DNA from: Lachnospiraceae bacterium
GTDB taxonomy: Bacteria > Bacillota > Clostridia > Lachnospirales > Lachnospiraceae
NCBI GenBank assembly: GCA_022774705.1
Contig: JALFLM010000076.1
Coordinates: 1-64,000 of the forward strand
Reading direction: 5' to 3'
Length of the DNA: 64,000 nucleotides
The number at the start of each line of letters is the position of its first letter. Within the stretch, counting starts at the first letter, position 1. Position numbers and translations under genes: made by a program. This document shows, piece by piece, positions 50,826-59,566 of this stretch. The notes beneath the pieces were generated by a model. It did not search any database and was not told the DNA's origin. It saw nothing but the letters and a program-made list of their open reading frames with translations.

Positions 50826-51902
50826 ATGAGTGAGTTTGAAAAGAGAAGGAAAAAGTTTATGCGGTCTGCGGCCCTGACGCTGGCTGTGCTGGTTCTGGTT
50901 ACCGGTTTTTGTGGTTTTTCAGGGTATTCAAGTGCTGCCACATCGAAGGCTGTGGTAACAACACATGGTGCCAGACTGAATGTGAGGACGGGGCCATCCA
51001 TGGACTACAGGGTGATCACCAGTCTGAGCAACGGGACAACCGTAACCGTGACAGGCAGTTCAGAGAGCTGGTACAGGATCAGTTACGGTTCAGGTAAATC
51101 AGGTTATGTATACGGCAGCTATCTGAGACTGGCGGGAGATACGGTTTCCTACCCGGTAACTGCGAAGGTGACCAGTGGAGGAGTTCCGCTGAATCTGCGT
51201 CAGAAGGCAACAACGGCATCAGGTGTGCTGGCCAAAATCCCCAGGGGCAGCAGCATACGGATTACCGGAAAGTACAATTCCAGCTGGTACTCTGCGGAGT
51301 ATAACGGCAAAAAAGGATACGTGTATGCATCCTATATCATCATACCATCCGATACCGGAAGTGCATCCTCCGGCTCCGGCAGTTCGGGCGGAAGTACGGT
51401 TTCTTCCACTCCCGCCTGTGCATATCCTAAGATATCGCTGGATGTGCCCCTTTACTCCCAGTTTGATTCCCGCTGGGCAGGTTTGAAGATGGGCAGATCC
51501 TATGCCACGATTGCGGACAGCGGATGTGTTGTCTGCGGGATGGCTCAGATTGAAACATACCTGAGCGGCACTCAGGTGACGCCGTCTGCCATGCTGAAGA
51601 GGCTCAGCTTTGACGGCGACGGAAGAGTTTACTGGCCTGCAGGATACAGAGCCTACAGCGGTTCAGCCTATCTGTCGGCTATTTATACACAGCTGCAGAA
51701 CGGCAATCCGGTACTGGTGGGAGGTTTTACACCTTCAGGCAAACAGCACTGGATTCTGGTTACCGGATATAATAAAAATGGAAATTCATTATCTGCTTCC
51801 AATTTTGTTATAAATGACTGTTCGGGACGCTACAGTACGCTGGCAGCTTACCAGTCTGTGTACAGCAGATTTTACAAGATCGTTTATAAGAACAGCAAGT
51901 AA
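50826..51902 (+). CDS. Secreted SH3-domain protein with C39-like peptidase domain
   Basis: A 358-residue exported protein. A signal peptide ends near residue 38 (AALTLAVLVLVTGFCGFSG, SSAATSKA). Two SH3b domains follow (about 43-100, ARLNVRTGPSMDYRVI; about 112-170, VPLNLRQKATTASGVL). A Ser/Gly linker leads to a papain-like C39_2 domain (about 200-355) with VPLYSQFDSRWA, the candidate nucleophile in SGCVVCGMA, His in KQHWILVTGYN and Asp in VINDCSGR. It is probably a wall-bound peptidase or amidase. ATG 50826 is chosen; an in-frame GTG lies at 50808. A six-codon mini-ORF (50801-50821) overlaps this region and ends 4 bp before the start. Confidence 0.85.
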   Translation: MSEFEKRRKKFMRSAALTLAVLVLVTGFCGFSGYSSAATSKAVVTTHGARLNVRTGPSMDYRVITSLSNGTTVTVTGSSESWYRISYGSGKSGYVYGSYLRLAGDTVSYPVTAKVTSGGVPLNLRQKATTASGVLAKIPRGSSIRITGKYNSSWYSAEYNGKKGYVYASYIIIPSDTGSASSGSGSSGGSTVSSTPACAYPKISLDVPLYSQFDSRWAGLKMGRSYATIADSGCVVCGMAQIETYLSGTQVTPSAMLKRLSFDGDGRVYWPAGYRAYSGSAYLSAIYTQLQNGNPVLVGGFTPSGKQHWILVTGYNKNGNSLSASNFVINDCSGRYSTLAAYQSVYSRFYKIVYKNSK

Positions 51903-51933
51903 AAAACTGCAGGCGGATAACGCTGCAGAACAT

Positions 51934-51993
51934 AAATCCCCGGATTCACGACATATACGCTACGGCATATCATCGTCGGATCCGGGGATTTTA
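51934..51993. terminator. Bidirectional terminator between the SH3-C39-like and sigma factor genes
   Basis: AAATCCCCGGAT pairs with ATCCGGGGATTT, with a long loop that can form its own short stem. T residues follow on both strands. Confidence 0.85.
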
Positions 51994-52049
51994 TAGTCCT
52001 GATATCTTTATTCTGTCTGAATATCTTTATTCCTGCCTGGTGTTTTCTT

Positions 52050-52883
52050 TCAGCCTTCCATGGCGGCTTTCAGTTTTCTCAGGGCACGCAGCTGGATCTG
52101 GCGCACTGCTTCTTTTGTAATGCCCAGCTCGTCTGCCACCTGATCCAGTGTCCAGATATCGGTGCTGCCGAATCCGAAGCGGCGGGCGATGACCAGTTTT
52201 TCCCGGCTGCTCAGAACCTTCAGTGCATCCAGAAGGGCTTCGTGTTCCACCAGCTGGCTGATGGTATCGATTCCGGGCTCTGCTCCGGGAGCGGCATTCC
52301 CGTCAGCAGCGGGAAGCAGGTCACCCAGAGATTTGCCTTCTTTCTCGTCATTGCTCAGAGTAGTATCGATGGAAATGGTGGGCTGAGACCAGTGCTTCAG
52401 ATTTTTAACTTTTTTGACGCTGATATTCAGGTAAGCAGCGCAGTCTTCATCGGATGGTTCCGCTCCGTGATCCCTCTTGAAACTGTTTATGTAAATGTGA
52501 AGCTTGTCGATCAGATTGGAAGTCTCCAGCGGAATCCGGATGGTACGGCTCTGGTTGGCGATGGCCCGGTGGACCGCCTGTTTGATCCAGGGAACCACGT
52601 AGGTACTCAGCTCCGTATTGTATCCTGCCTTAAACAGATCGATGCCGTGAATCAGAGATTCATTGCCGGCCATGACCAGATCCATGAAATCCATCCCTTT
52701 TCTATTGGTGTACTTTACCACATAGACAACCAGTCTCAGGTTGCTGTTAATAAGTTCTTCTCTTGCGGCGGGATCGAAATCCTTACGTGAGACAAGATAG
52801 CGGGTTCTCTCACTGTCGAGGCGGGGATACTTTCCAATCTCTTTTAAATATTGCTGAAGGTTATCAGATACCAGTTCTTCCAT
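52050..52883 (-). CDS. RpoD-like alternative sigma factor
   Basis: A 277-residue sigma-70 family protein with regions 1.2, 2, 3 and 4 but no region 1.1. DNLQQYLKEIGKYPRL is region 1.2; NSNLRLVVYVVKYTNRKGMD, DLVMAGNESLIHGIDLF and STYVVPWIKQAVHRAIAN are region 2; region 4 ends in LDQVADELGITKEAVRQIQL. Region 2.4 retains SRTIRIP after the -10-contacting helix. It resembles the primary factor closely and may read similar promoters. ATG 52883 is set by GGAGGAG 9 bp upstream; the frame runs open far upstream, but that part is antisense to gdpP and not credible. It is divergent from gdpP. Confidence 0.9.
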   Translation of the reverse strand: MEELVSDNLQQYLKEIGKYPRLDSERTRYLVSRKDFDPAAREELINSNLRLVVYVVKYTNRKGMDFMDLVMAGNESLIHGIDLFKAGYNTELSTYVVPWIKQAVHRAIANQSRTIRIPLETSNLIDKLHIYINSFKRDHGAEPSDEDCAAYLNISVKKVKNLKHWSQPTISIDTTLSNDEKEGKSLGDLLPAADGNAAPGAEPGIDTISQLVEHEALLDALKVLSSREKLVIARRFGFGSTDIWTLDQVADELGITKEAVRQIQLRALRKLKAAMEG

Positions 52884-53147
52884 AGATTTCTTCTCCTCCG
52901 TGACTGACGGGAATCCCTGTGGCTCCCATCCAAATAATTCTGTGCGGGGACAGTCCATGTATAGTATAATGCTAAATGAAAAAAAAACCAATGAAAATTT
53001 TATTAAAAATGTGTAACTCTTTTCAACCGGCCTTTTAGATGATATAATGTGCGGAGGAGAGCAGGGCCTGCATACCGGACTCTGCCCAAAGTAAGGCAGG
53101 CGGCTGCGCCCGTCTGAAGGTTTTATGTATTGACATAGGAGCAAGTG

Positions 53148-55172
53148 ATGAAGATAAAGATAAATAAAATGGTAAAAAGCCTGAAGGGAGTACGCCTTCT
53201 GATGCTTTTGCTGATTCTGTTTTTCCTGCTGATGAATATCAGTATATGGGCAGTCAGTATACGGGCAGGCGTGATTCTTCTGCTTTTCATCCTGATTATG
53301 CTGGCTCCTCTGCTGTGGTGTTATATATACCGCAGAGGAGATCTGCGGCGCATGCTGATCACGGATCATCTGGATCAATCCCAGGTGCAGTATCAGCTGA
53401 TGCAGGAGCTTCCGTTTCCTTATGCGCTGGTGGATGAAAAAGGCCGCATTTTCTGGGTCAATCATGCATTCAGTCTGATCTGCCCCATGGAAATGGCCCG
53501 GTTTCGGAATGTGTATTCCCTGTTTCCGGAACTGAAAAAAGCAGATATGAACAACATGACAGAGAAAGAGTACCACGTAACCTACGGAGAGCAGTATTTC
53601 AAGCTGTCTTTTTACAGGATCGTTACCCCGGAAGGGATGGAAGAGAGTGAGGACAGCAGCCTGTTTGCCATGTGCATGACCGATGAGACCGATATCATAC
53701 GTATGGATCAGGAGATCAAGGAACAGCGGATGGTTGTCGGTATGGCATATCTGGACAATTATGAAGAGATTGTGGGACAGGTGGAAGAAGTCAGGATCGC
53801 ACTGATTATTGCTCATATAGATCGTAAGGTGACAAAATATTTTTCACAGATGGGCGGAATTGTTAAAAAGATAGAAAGGGACAAATATTTCCTGGTGCTG
53901 CCCCAGAAGAATGTGGAGAATATGAAGGAAGACAGATTTTATATTCTGGATGAAATCAGGGATATCAAGATCGGCAATGATCAGCATATTACCATGAGTA
54001 TCGGTCTCGGTATGGGAGAAGGCTCCTATGAGACGCGGTATGAATTCAGCCGCACTGCTGTTGAGATGGCGCTGGGCCGCGGCGGTGATCAGGTGGCGAT
54101 CAAATCCGGTGATGATATTGAATATATCGGCGGCAGTGCCCAGACGGTTTCACGGACCACGCGGGTTAAAGCGAGAGTCAAGGCGCATGCTCTGAAGGAA
54201 CTGCTGATGAACAATGATAACGTGCTGATCATGGCCCATAAGATGCCGGATCTGGACGCTATCGGTGCATCGGTAGGTGTTTACCGCATCGCCATGTCTC
54301 AGGGTAAACGGGTCCATATCGTTCTGAATGAAATCAGTACATCCGTGCGGCCGGTGGTGGAGCGCCTTAATGCGGCGGCCGGTGCCGGCGTGAATATGTT
54401 TATCAGCGGGGAAGCGGCCGAGGAGATGATGTCGGACAACACGCTGCTGATTATTGTGGATACCAACAGGGGGAGCTACACAGAATGCCCGGAACTGCTG
54501 GAGATGTCTTCCAGTGTGGTTGTCATCGATCACCACAGGCGTTCCAATGACAGTATTACCCATGCGGTGCTGGATTACGTGGAACCCTATGCATCTTCCG
54601 CCTGTGAGATGGTTGTCGAGATCCTTCAGTACATTGGAGATAATATCAAGATGAAGGTGGATGAAGCCGATGCCATGTATGCGGGCATTGTGATGGATAC
54701 CAACAATTTCATCAATAAAACAGGTGTCAGAACATTTGAAGCGGCTGCATTTCTGCGGCGGGGCGGAGCAGATACGGTCCGCGTGCGCAAGCTGTTCCGC
54801 GACAATATGGAGGAGTACAAGGCAAGAGCGGAGGCAGTCAGCCGTGCGGAGATTTATCTGGACAAATTTGCCCTGAGCACCTGTCCCTCCGAAGGGCTGG
54901 AAAGCCCTACCATTGCCGGTGCGCAGGCGGCCAATGAGCTGCTGGATATTAAAGGCGTAGAGGCTTCCATTGTGCTGACCGCCTATAATAATAAAATTTA
55001 CCTGAGTGCCCGTTCCATTGACAGCGTCAATGTTCAGATCATCATGGAGCGTCTGGGCGGCGGCGGACACGGTACCATGGCAGGCGCACAGATGACGGGC
55101 TGTACCGTTGAAGAAGCCATGGAATATGTAAAGGTAACATTACATGATATGACAGAAGAAGGAGCAATTTAG
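53148..55172 (+). CDS. gdpP: Cyclic-di-AMP phosphodiesterase GdpP
   Basis: Degrades c-di-AMP to pApA, controlling osmolyte balance and wall stress. The 674-residue protein has two N-terminal membrane helices (about 10-55), a PAS-like domain (about 75-180), a degenerate GGDEF domain (about 200-325), then a DHH domain (MAHKMPDLDAIGASVG near 362, VVIDHHRRS near 458) and DHHA1 (GGGGHGTMAGAQ near 638). Metal-binding His/Asp residues of the DHH core are intact. ATG 53148 is preferred over GTG 53145. The stop codon directly abuts the rplI start, and the gdpP-rplI-dnaB order is conserved in Firmicutes. Confidence 0.96.
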   Translation: MKIKINKMVKSLKGVRLLMLLLILFFLLMNISIWAVSIRAGVILLLFILIMLAPLLWCYIYRRGDLRRMLITDHLDQSQVQYQLMQELPFPYALVDEKGRIFWVNHAFSLICPMEMARFRNVYSLFPELKKADMNNMTEKEYHVTYGEQYFKLSFYRIVTPEGMEESEDSSLFAMCMTDETDIIRMDQEIKEQRMVVGMAYLDNYEEIVGQVEEVRIALIIAHIDRKVTKYFSQMGGIVKKIERDKYFLVLPQKNVENMKEDRFYILDEIRDIKIGNDQHITMSIGLGMGEGSYETRYEFSRTAVEMALGRGGDQVAIKSGDDIEYIGGSAQTVSRTTRVKARVKAHALKELLMNNDNVLIMAHKMPDLDAIGASVGVYRIAMSQGKRVHIVLNEISTSVRPVVERLNAAAGAGVNMFISGEAAEEMMSDNTLLIIVDTNRGSYTECPELLEMSSSVVVIDHHRRSNDSITHAVLDYVEPYASSACEMVVEILQYIGDNIKMKVDEADAMYAGIVMDTNNFINKTGVRTFEAAAFLRRGGADTVRVRKLFRDNMEEYKARAEAVSRAEIYLDKFALSTCPSEGLESPTIAGAQAANELLDIKGVEASIVLTAYNNKIYLSARSIDSVNVQIIMERLGGGGHGTMAGAQMTGCTVEEAMEYVKVTLHDMTEEGAI

Positions 55173-55622
55173 ATGAAAGTAATATTATTGCAGGATGTAA
55201 AATCCCTTGGTAAAAAAGGACAGCTGGTTGATGTTAATGATGGATACGCAAGAAACTATATTCTGCCCAGAAAGCTGGGTGTGGAAGCCAACAACACCAA
55301 CCTGAACAACATGAAGCTGCAGAAACAGAAGGAGGACAGACAGGCTGCTCAGGAACTGGCCGATGCAAAAGAACTGGCTGAAAAGCTGAAGGATATGACC
55401 ATCGAACTGCAGGTTAAAACCGGAGAAGGCGGCAGAGTATTCGGTTCTGTTTCCGCCAAGGAGATCGTGGCAGCAGCCAAAGCACAGAAGAATCTTGTGA
55501 TCGACAAGAAGAAACTGCTGATTGAAGAACCGCTGAAAACCTGCGGCATGCATATTATCAGGATCAGACTGCACAAGGATGTGGTCGGTGAATTCAAAGT
55601 ACACGTTTCTGAAAAACAGTAA
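55173..55622 (+). CDS. rplI: 50S ribosomal protein L9
   Basis: A 149-residue protein of normal length. VILLQDVKSLGKKGQLVDV and NDGYARNYILPRKLGVEA are the conserved N-terminal rRNA-binding segment, followed by the long connecting helix and a C-terminal domain (GGRVFGSVSAKEIVAA). Coding begins immediately after the gdpP stop codon; its AAGAAGGAG ribosome binding site lies in the end of gdpP. Confidence 0.98.
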   Translation: MKVILLQDVKSLGKKGQLVDVNDGYARNYILPRKLGVEANNTNLNNMKLQKQKEDRQAAQELADAKELAEKLKDMTIELQVKTGEGGRVFGSVSAKEIVAAAKAQKNLVIDKKKLLIEEPLKTCGMHIIRIRLHKDVVGEFKVHVSEKQ

Positions 55623-55642
55623 TCGAATGGATGAAGTGATAA

Positions 55643-56974
55643 ATGGATGAAGAGGTAATCAAACGGATTCCGCCCAACAGCGCGGAGGCCGAGCGTTCGG
55701 TAATTGCCGCCATGCTGATGGACCGGGATGCGGTTATTTCCGCATCGGAGATCCTGACGGGAGACGATTTTTACAACCGTCAGTACGGCGTGGTATTCGA
55801 ATGCATGGTGGAGCTGGTCAATCAGGGAGAACCGGTGGATATGGTCACCGTGCAGAACCGTCTGAAGGAGAAGGATGTGTCGCCGGAGACGGCCAGCCTT
55901 GAATTTGTCAGGGAACTGATGCTGGGCTTCATTACTTCCGCCAACGTAAAGCAGTACGCTCAGATCGTATATGAGAAGGCGCTGCTGCGCAGGGTAATCA
56001 GGATTAACGATACCATCAACGGCCTGTGCTATCAGGGGAAGGAAAGCGCCGATGCCATTCTGGAGGAAACGGAGCGTTCTGTATTTGAACTTCTGAAGAC
56101 ACGCAATTCCGGGGATTTCGTTCCTATCCGGCAGGTGGTTCTCAATGCGCTCGACAAGATTGAGATTGCTTCACGGAACAGGGATGCGGTTACCGGGATT
56201 CCCATGGGATTTACCGATCTGGATTATCAGACCTCCGGTCTCCAGCCTTCCGATCTGGTTCTGATTGCGGCCCGTCCCTCCATGGGAAAGACCGCATTTG
56301 TACTGAATATTGCGCACAATGTGGCAATCCGCCAGGAAAAGTGCTGTGCCATATTCAGTCTGGAGATGTCCAAGGAGCAGCTGGTCAACCGTATGCTGGC
56401 CATGGATGCCAATGTGGATTCCCAGAACATGCGAAACGGCAGACTGTCGGAATCCGATTGGGAAAAACTGGTGGAAAGTGCCGGCAATATCGGTACTTCA
56501 AAGCTGATCATCGACGATACCCCGGGTATTTCCATCAGCGAGCTGCGCAGCAAATGCAGAAAATTCAAGCTGGAATTTGACCTGAAGCTGGTTATGATCG
56601 ACTACCTTCAGCTGATGTCCGGCTCCGGTAAGAGCGGTGACAATCGTCAGCAGGAGATTTCGGAGATTTCCCGTTCCCTGAAGGCACTGGCCCGTGAAAT
56701 CGACTGTCCGGTGATTGCGCTGTCCCAGCTGAGCCGTGCCTGTGAGACGAGAAATGATCACCGGCCCATGCTTTCCGACCTGCGTGAGTCCGGCGCCATC
56801 GAGCAGGATGCCGACGTGGTCATGTTTATTTACCGTGACGACTATTACAACAAGGACTCCGATGAAAAAAATGTATCGGAAATTATCATAGCCAAGCAGC
56901 GCAACGGCCCGACGGGCACTGTAAAGCTGGCCTGGTTACCGGAATATACAAAATTTGCCAATTTAGCAAAATAA
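55643..56974 (+). CDS. dnaB: Replicative DNA helicase DnaB
   Basis: A 443-residue hexameric helicase of standard length. The N-terminal domain (IPPNSAEAERSVIAAMLMD) is followed by the linker and a RecA-like ATPase domain. Walker A reads ARPSMGKTAFVLNIA near residue 212 and Walker B LVMIDYLQLM near 315. DHRPMLSDLRESGAIEQDAD and KQRNGPTGTVKLAW complete the conserved motifs. It is the helicase (called DnaC in Bacillus) that the DnaD-like and DnaI-like proteins of this window would load. No intein is present. Confidence 0.97.
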   Translation: MDEEVIKRIPPNSAEAERSVIAAMLMDRDAVISASEILTGDDFYNRQYGVVFECMVELVNQGEPVDMVTVQNRLKEKDVSPETASLEFVRELMLGFITSANVKQYAQIVYEKALLRRVIRINDTINGLCYQGKESADAILEETERSVFELLKTRNSGDFVPIRQVVLNALDKIEIASRNRDAVTGIPMGFTDLDYQTSGLQPSDLVLIAARPSMGKTAFVLNIAHNVAIRQEKCCAIFSLEMSKEQLVNRMLAMDANVDSQNMRNGRLSESDWEKLVESAGNIGTSKLIIDDTPGISISELRSKCRKFKLEFDLKLVMIDYLQLMSGSGKSGDNRQQEISEISRSLKALAREIDCPVIALSQLSRACETRNDHRPMLSDLRESGAIEQDADVVMFIYRDDYYNKDSDEKNVSEIIIAKQRNGPTGTVKLAWLPEYTKFANLAK

Positions 56975-57103
56975 ATTTTAACAGAAGCCTCAGAAACCGG
57001 AAGAAGAGCCGCTCATTTGTGTTATACTCAGAAAGAAGCTTGCAGAAGTCCGTCCATGAACCTGCGGGGATATGGAGGACAGTGACTTCGAAAGGGGACA
57101 GCG

Positions 57104-57895
57104 ATGAGTGAATATCATTATCAGATTTCTGAGGCTTCCCGTCTTCTGGCGGTAGAAGCCCATGTACTTCGTTACTGGGAAGAAGAACTCGGTATGATCA
57201 TTCCAAGAAATGAAATGGGACACCGCTATTATACAGAAGAGCATCTCAGGATTTTCAGTCAGATCAAGGATATGAAAGAGAGAGGCTATCAGCTTCGGGC
57301 AATCCGTGCCATTCTTTCGGGAGAGGAACCGCCGGAGACACCGATTACGGAGATTCCTCTGAGAAAAGAACAAAAGGAACAGACAGAGCAGAATCCTGTT
57401 CCGTCTGGTGCACCCAATCCCGGTCCTGCCATTGTACCGGGGGCTGATCCTGCCAGAGTCCCGTCAACAGATCCTTCCGAGGCTCCGGCAACCGGTCCTG
57501 CCATTTTGCCGGAGCCTGAACCGGGGCAGAAAGTTCCCGGCGGACAGCCTGAAATTCAGATGTGGAATCCGGCTGATACCGCCTGTGCAGAGGAAAGGGA
57601 ACAGCGTATGAACCGGTTTCAGGAGGTTGTGACCCGTATCGTGGCACAGGCCATGCTCTGCAACAATCCCGGTCTGGCAAAGGATATCAGCAGCAGGGTG
57701 GAAGCGGATCTGGTTGAAGAAATCAGAGATATGCTGAATTCATCGGAAAGCAGGCAGGAGGAGCGGTTCCGTAAACTGGACGAATCCATGCGCGCGATCC
57801 AGCAGGGAAACAGGGCACGTTATGAAGCTGCTGCGGCCAGAAGTCCGGGCCTGTTCGGGCGGAGAAAGCGCAGAAAAAAATACAGAAGAATCTGA
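57104..57895 (+). CDS. MerR-type helix-turn-helix protein with Pro-rich linker
   Basis: A 263-residue protein. The N-terminal winged helix (about 4-72: YQISEASRLLAVEAHVLRYW, HRYYTEEHLRIFSQIKDM) is MerR-like. Instead of a ligand-binding domain there is a Pro/Glu/Ala-rich linker (about 80-150), then a predicted helical region (about 160-240) and a strongly basic end (GRRKRRKKYRRI). This layout recalls RacA-like chromosome-anchoring proteins as much as metal or drug regulators; no cysteine ligands are present. It lies 129 bp after dnaB. The start has AAAGGGG upstream. Confidence 0.78.
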   Translation: MSEYHYQISEASRLLAVEAHVLRYWEEELGMIIPRNEMGHRYYTEEHLRIFSQIKDMKERGYQLRAIRAILSGEEPPETPITEIPLRKEQKEQTEQNPVPSGAPNPGPAIVPGADPARVPSTDPSEAPATGPAILPEPEPGQKVPGGQPEIQMWNPADTACAEEREQRMNRFQEVVTRIVAQAMLCNNPGLAKDISSRVEADLVEEIRDMLNSSESRQEERFRKLDESMRAIQQGNRARYEAAAARSPGLFGRRKRRKKYRRI

Positions 57896-57974
57896 ATCCG
57901 GCCTGCGGACATGCCGGAACGGAAAATACACCGTATTTACGGAGGCCGAATCGTCTCCTGAAGCAGAATCGGAG

Positions 57975-58020
57975 CAAAACAAAAACGGGACCGGTGGATG
58001 AAGAAACATCCGCCGGTCCC
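57975..58020 (-). terminator. Terminator of the ferredoxin gene
   Basis: GGGACCGG.GGATG pairs with CATCC.CCGGTCCC around a 6-nt loop; on the minus strand a T-rich tract (GTTTTTGTTTT) follows. Confidence 0.85.
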
Positions 58021-58085
58021 GCTACTTTGTCATTAGCAGACCGCAATCACAACATCATGGAAAACTATGTATCCAATGATAAAAA

Positions 58086-58256
58086 TTACTCTTCTTTGAT
58101 TGCTTCGTTAGGACATTCGTCAACACAGCTGCCGCATTCCAGACAGTCATCAGCGTTGATTACATACTTGCCATCACCTTCAGAGATAGCGTCGTTGGGA
58201 CATGCATCTGCACAAGTACCGCAGCTTACACATTCGTCAGTAATTACATATGCCAT
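58086..58256 (-). CDS. Two-cluster 4Fe-4S ferredoxin
   Basis: A 56-residue classical clostridial ferredoxin. CVSCGTCADACP near the N-terminus and CLECGSCVDECP in the second half supply the eight cysteines for two 4Fe-4S clusters. It carries low-potential electrons for enzymes such as pyruvate:ferredoxin oxidoreductase and hydrogenase. ATG 58256 has AGGAGG upstream; a longer frame exists but no better start. It has its own terminator. Confidence 0.96.
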   Translation of the reverse strand: MAYVITDECVSCGTCADACPNDAISEGDGKYVINADDCLECGSCVDECPNEAIKEE

Positions 58257-58429
58257 AATGAAAGACCTCCTTTGAAAATTCATGCAGCGGGCAGACATCC
58301 CGCGTCATCTGAGTTCATTGTAATACATCATCTGAGATATTGCAAGTGGAAATCTTTTCTGTTGCATAAAATTCCTGATTGTAATATAATTAGCTGAGTA
58401 TAACGAATTTATTCGAGGAGGAATATATT

Positions 58430-58639
58430 ATGGCTAAGCAGGTAGATAAAAGTATTCTGATCGGTGATCTGGTTCAGATCGATCCCGGCATTATCGCAAT
58501 TCTCATGAGTGCAGGCATGCACTGTGTAGGATGCCCTTCATCTGCAATGGAATCACTGGAGGAAGCTGCTATGGTTCACGGAATGGACGTTGATCCCCTT
58601 GTGAACATGATCAACAAATATCTTGCAACAAAAGGCTGA
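58430..58639 (+). CDS. DUF1858-domain protein (ScdA N-terminal-like)
   Basis: A 69-residue protein consisting only of a DUF1858 domain, related to the N-terminal part of ScdA/RIC iron-sulfur repair proteins. The sequence GMHCVGCPSSAMESLEEAAM contains the conserved CxxC pair near residues 32-35. It has no metal-binding hemerythrin-like domain, so its role is unclear; a function in iron-sulfur or sulfur transfer is a guess. AGGAGGA precedes the ATG. It is divergent from the ferredoxin gene. Confidence 0.88.
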   Translation: MAKQVDKSILIGDLVQIDPGIIAILMSAGMHCVGCPSSAMESLEEAAMVHGMDVDPLVNMINKYLATKG

Positions 58640-58721
58640 TCCACTGGATGCGGCGGTTCTTTCGGGAGTCGTTTCCCGGGAATCCTTTCAATTTATGAAG
58701 TTGATGCAGATACAGAAAAAA

Positions 58722-58757
58722 CCGGAGTTTCTGGATAACAGAACTCCGGCTTTTTTT
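58722..58757. terminator. Bidirectional terminator between the DUF1858 gene and mecA
   Basis: CCGGAGTT and AACTCCGG form an 8-bp stem around a 12-nt loop, with seven T on the plus strand and six on the minus strand. Confidence 0.92.
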
Positions 58758-58789
58758 GTACAGGCACTTTACATACCTGACGGCGCCCT

Positions 58790-59566
58790 TTAGAACAGAT
58801 ACAGACGCTGCAGAGCAGTCTGAGAAACGATACAGCTGTAATGCTCTGTATAATATGCTTCTCTTGCACATGTTCCCTTAACACGCTGCCCGTACTCGGA
58901 CAGAAGATTGCAGACTCTGTTAAAGTCGGCAGGAGAATGGTGGGACTGATAAACCACCAGATAATAAAGCGAAGATGCGGGATCCTTGTAGAGGGAATTG
59001 ACACCGTTATAGATCGGATGGAGGATTCCCGAAACAGTCAGAAGATCGTCCAGCCTGTCAAAAGAATAGATCCGCATCAGGTTGACAGGCTTATCATCTG
59101 CAGATGCGGTCTGTTCTGCAGTCTGTTCACCGGAAATGTTCCGGAATGACAGATCGTCGCCGTCATCGGCATCACTGTCGTCAGAAAATTTTTCGCTGAG
59201 GGAACGGAAAAGATCAAGGATATCATCTGCTCCGTTGGAAAAGTCGTTGTCTTCTTCAATTGTTATATCTTCACCTGCCATGGAACTGAATCGGGAAAAT
59301 CTTGTATCCAGCTCGTCCGGGTTATCCATGCGTGTAATAATCAGTATGATGCTGTCCCTGGAAACGGGAATAGCTTCTACCATGAGAGGGGTGTTTTCTG
59401 CTTCAAAACCAAAATCATTATGAGCCTGCTCGATCATCTCACGGAAAAGGGAACGGGCTTTTTCCGTGCCGTATGCGAGTTCGCTCAGATCCAGTTCTCT
59501 GGAAAGCAGATCGCGCTGGGACAGAATGCACTTAATCTGGTTGTCGTTGATTTTTTCGATATGCAT
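58790..59566 (-). CDS. mecA: Adaptor protein MecA
   Basis: A 258-residue adaptor that delivers substrates to the ClpC-ClpP protease. The N-terminal substrate-binding part begins MHIEKINDNQIKCILSQRDL with LDLSELAYGTEKARSLFREM following. A long acidic linker (about 120-170, Asp/Ser/Glu-rich) separates it from the C-terminal ClpC-binding domain (IYSFDRLDDLL, LYYLVVYQS, LLSEYGQRV). Start ATG 59566 has GGAG upstream. It shares a bidirectional terminator with the DUF1858 gene. Confidence 0.9.
   Translation of the reverse strand: MHIEKINDNQIKCILSQRDLLSRELDLSELAYGTEKARSLFREMIEQAHNDFGFEAENTPLMVEAIPVSRDSIILIITRMDNPDELDTRFSRFSSMAGEDITIEEDNDFSNGADDILDLFRSLSEKFSDDSDADDGDDLSFRNISGEQTAEQTASADDKPVNLMRIYSFDRLDDLLTVSGILHPIYNGVNSLYKDPASSLYYLVVYQSHHSPADFNRVCNLLSEYGQRVKGTCAREAYYTEHYSCIVSQTALQRLYLF

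Noticed and set aside
52884..53816. Long N-terminal extension of the sigma factor reading frame on the minus strand (open for 588 codons in all)
   Set aside because: The extension is antisense to the gdpP start and has His/Gln-rich, unlike-protein composition. The sigma domain begins at ATG 52883, which has a good ribosome binding site.
57994..58275. 93-codon frame antisense to the ferredoxin gene
   Set aside because: A mirror of the cysteine-rich ferredoxin gene with no ribosome binding site.
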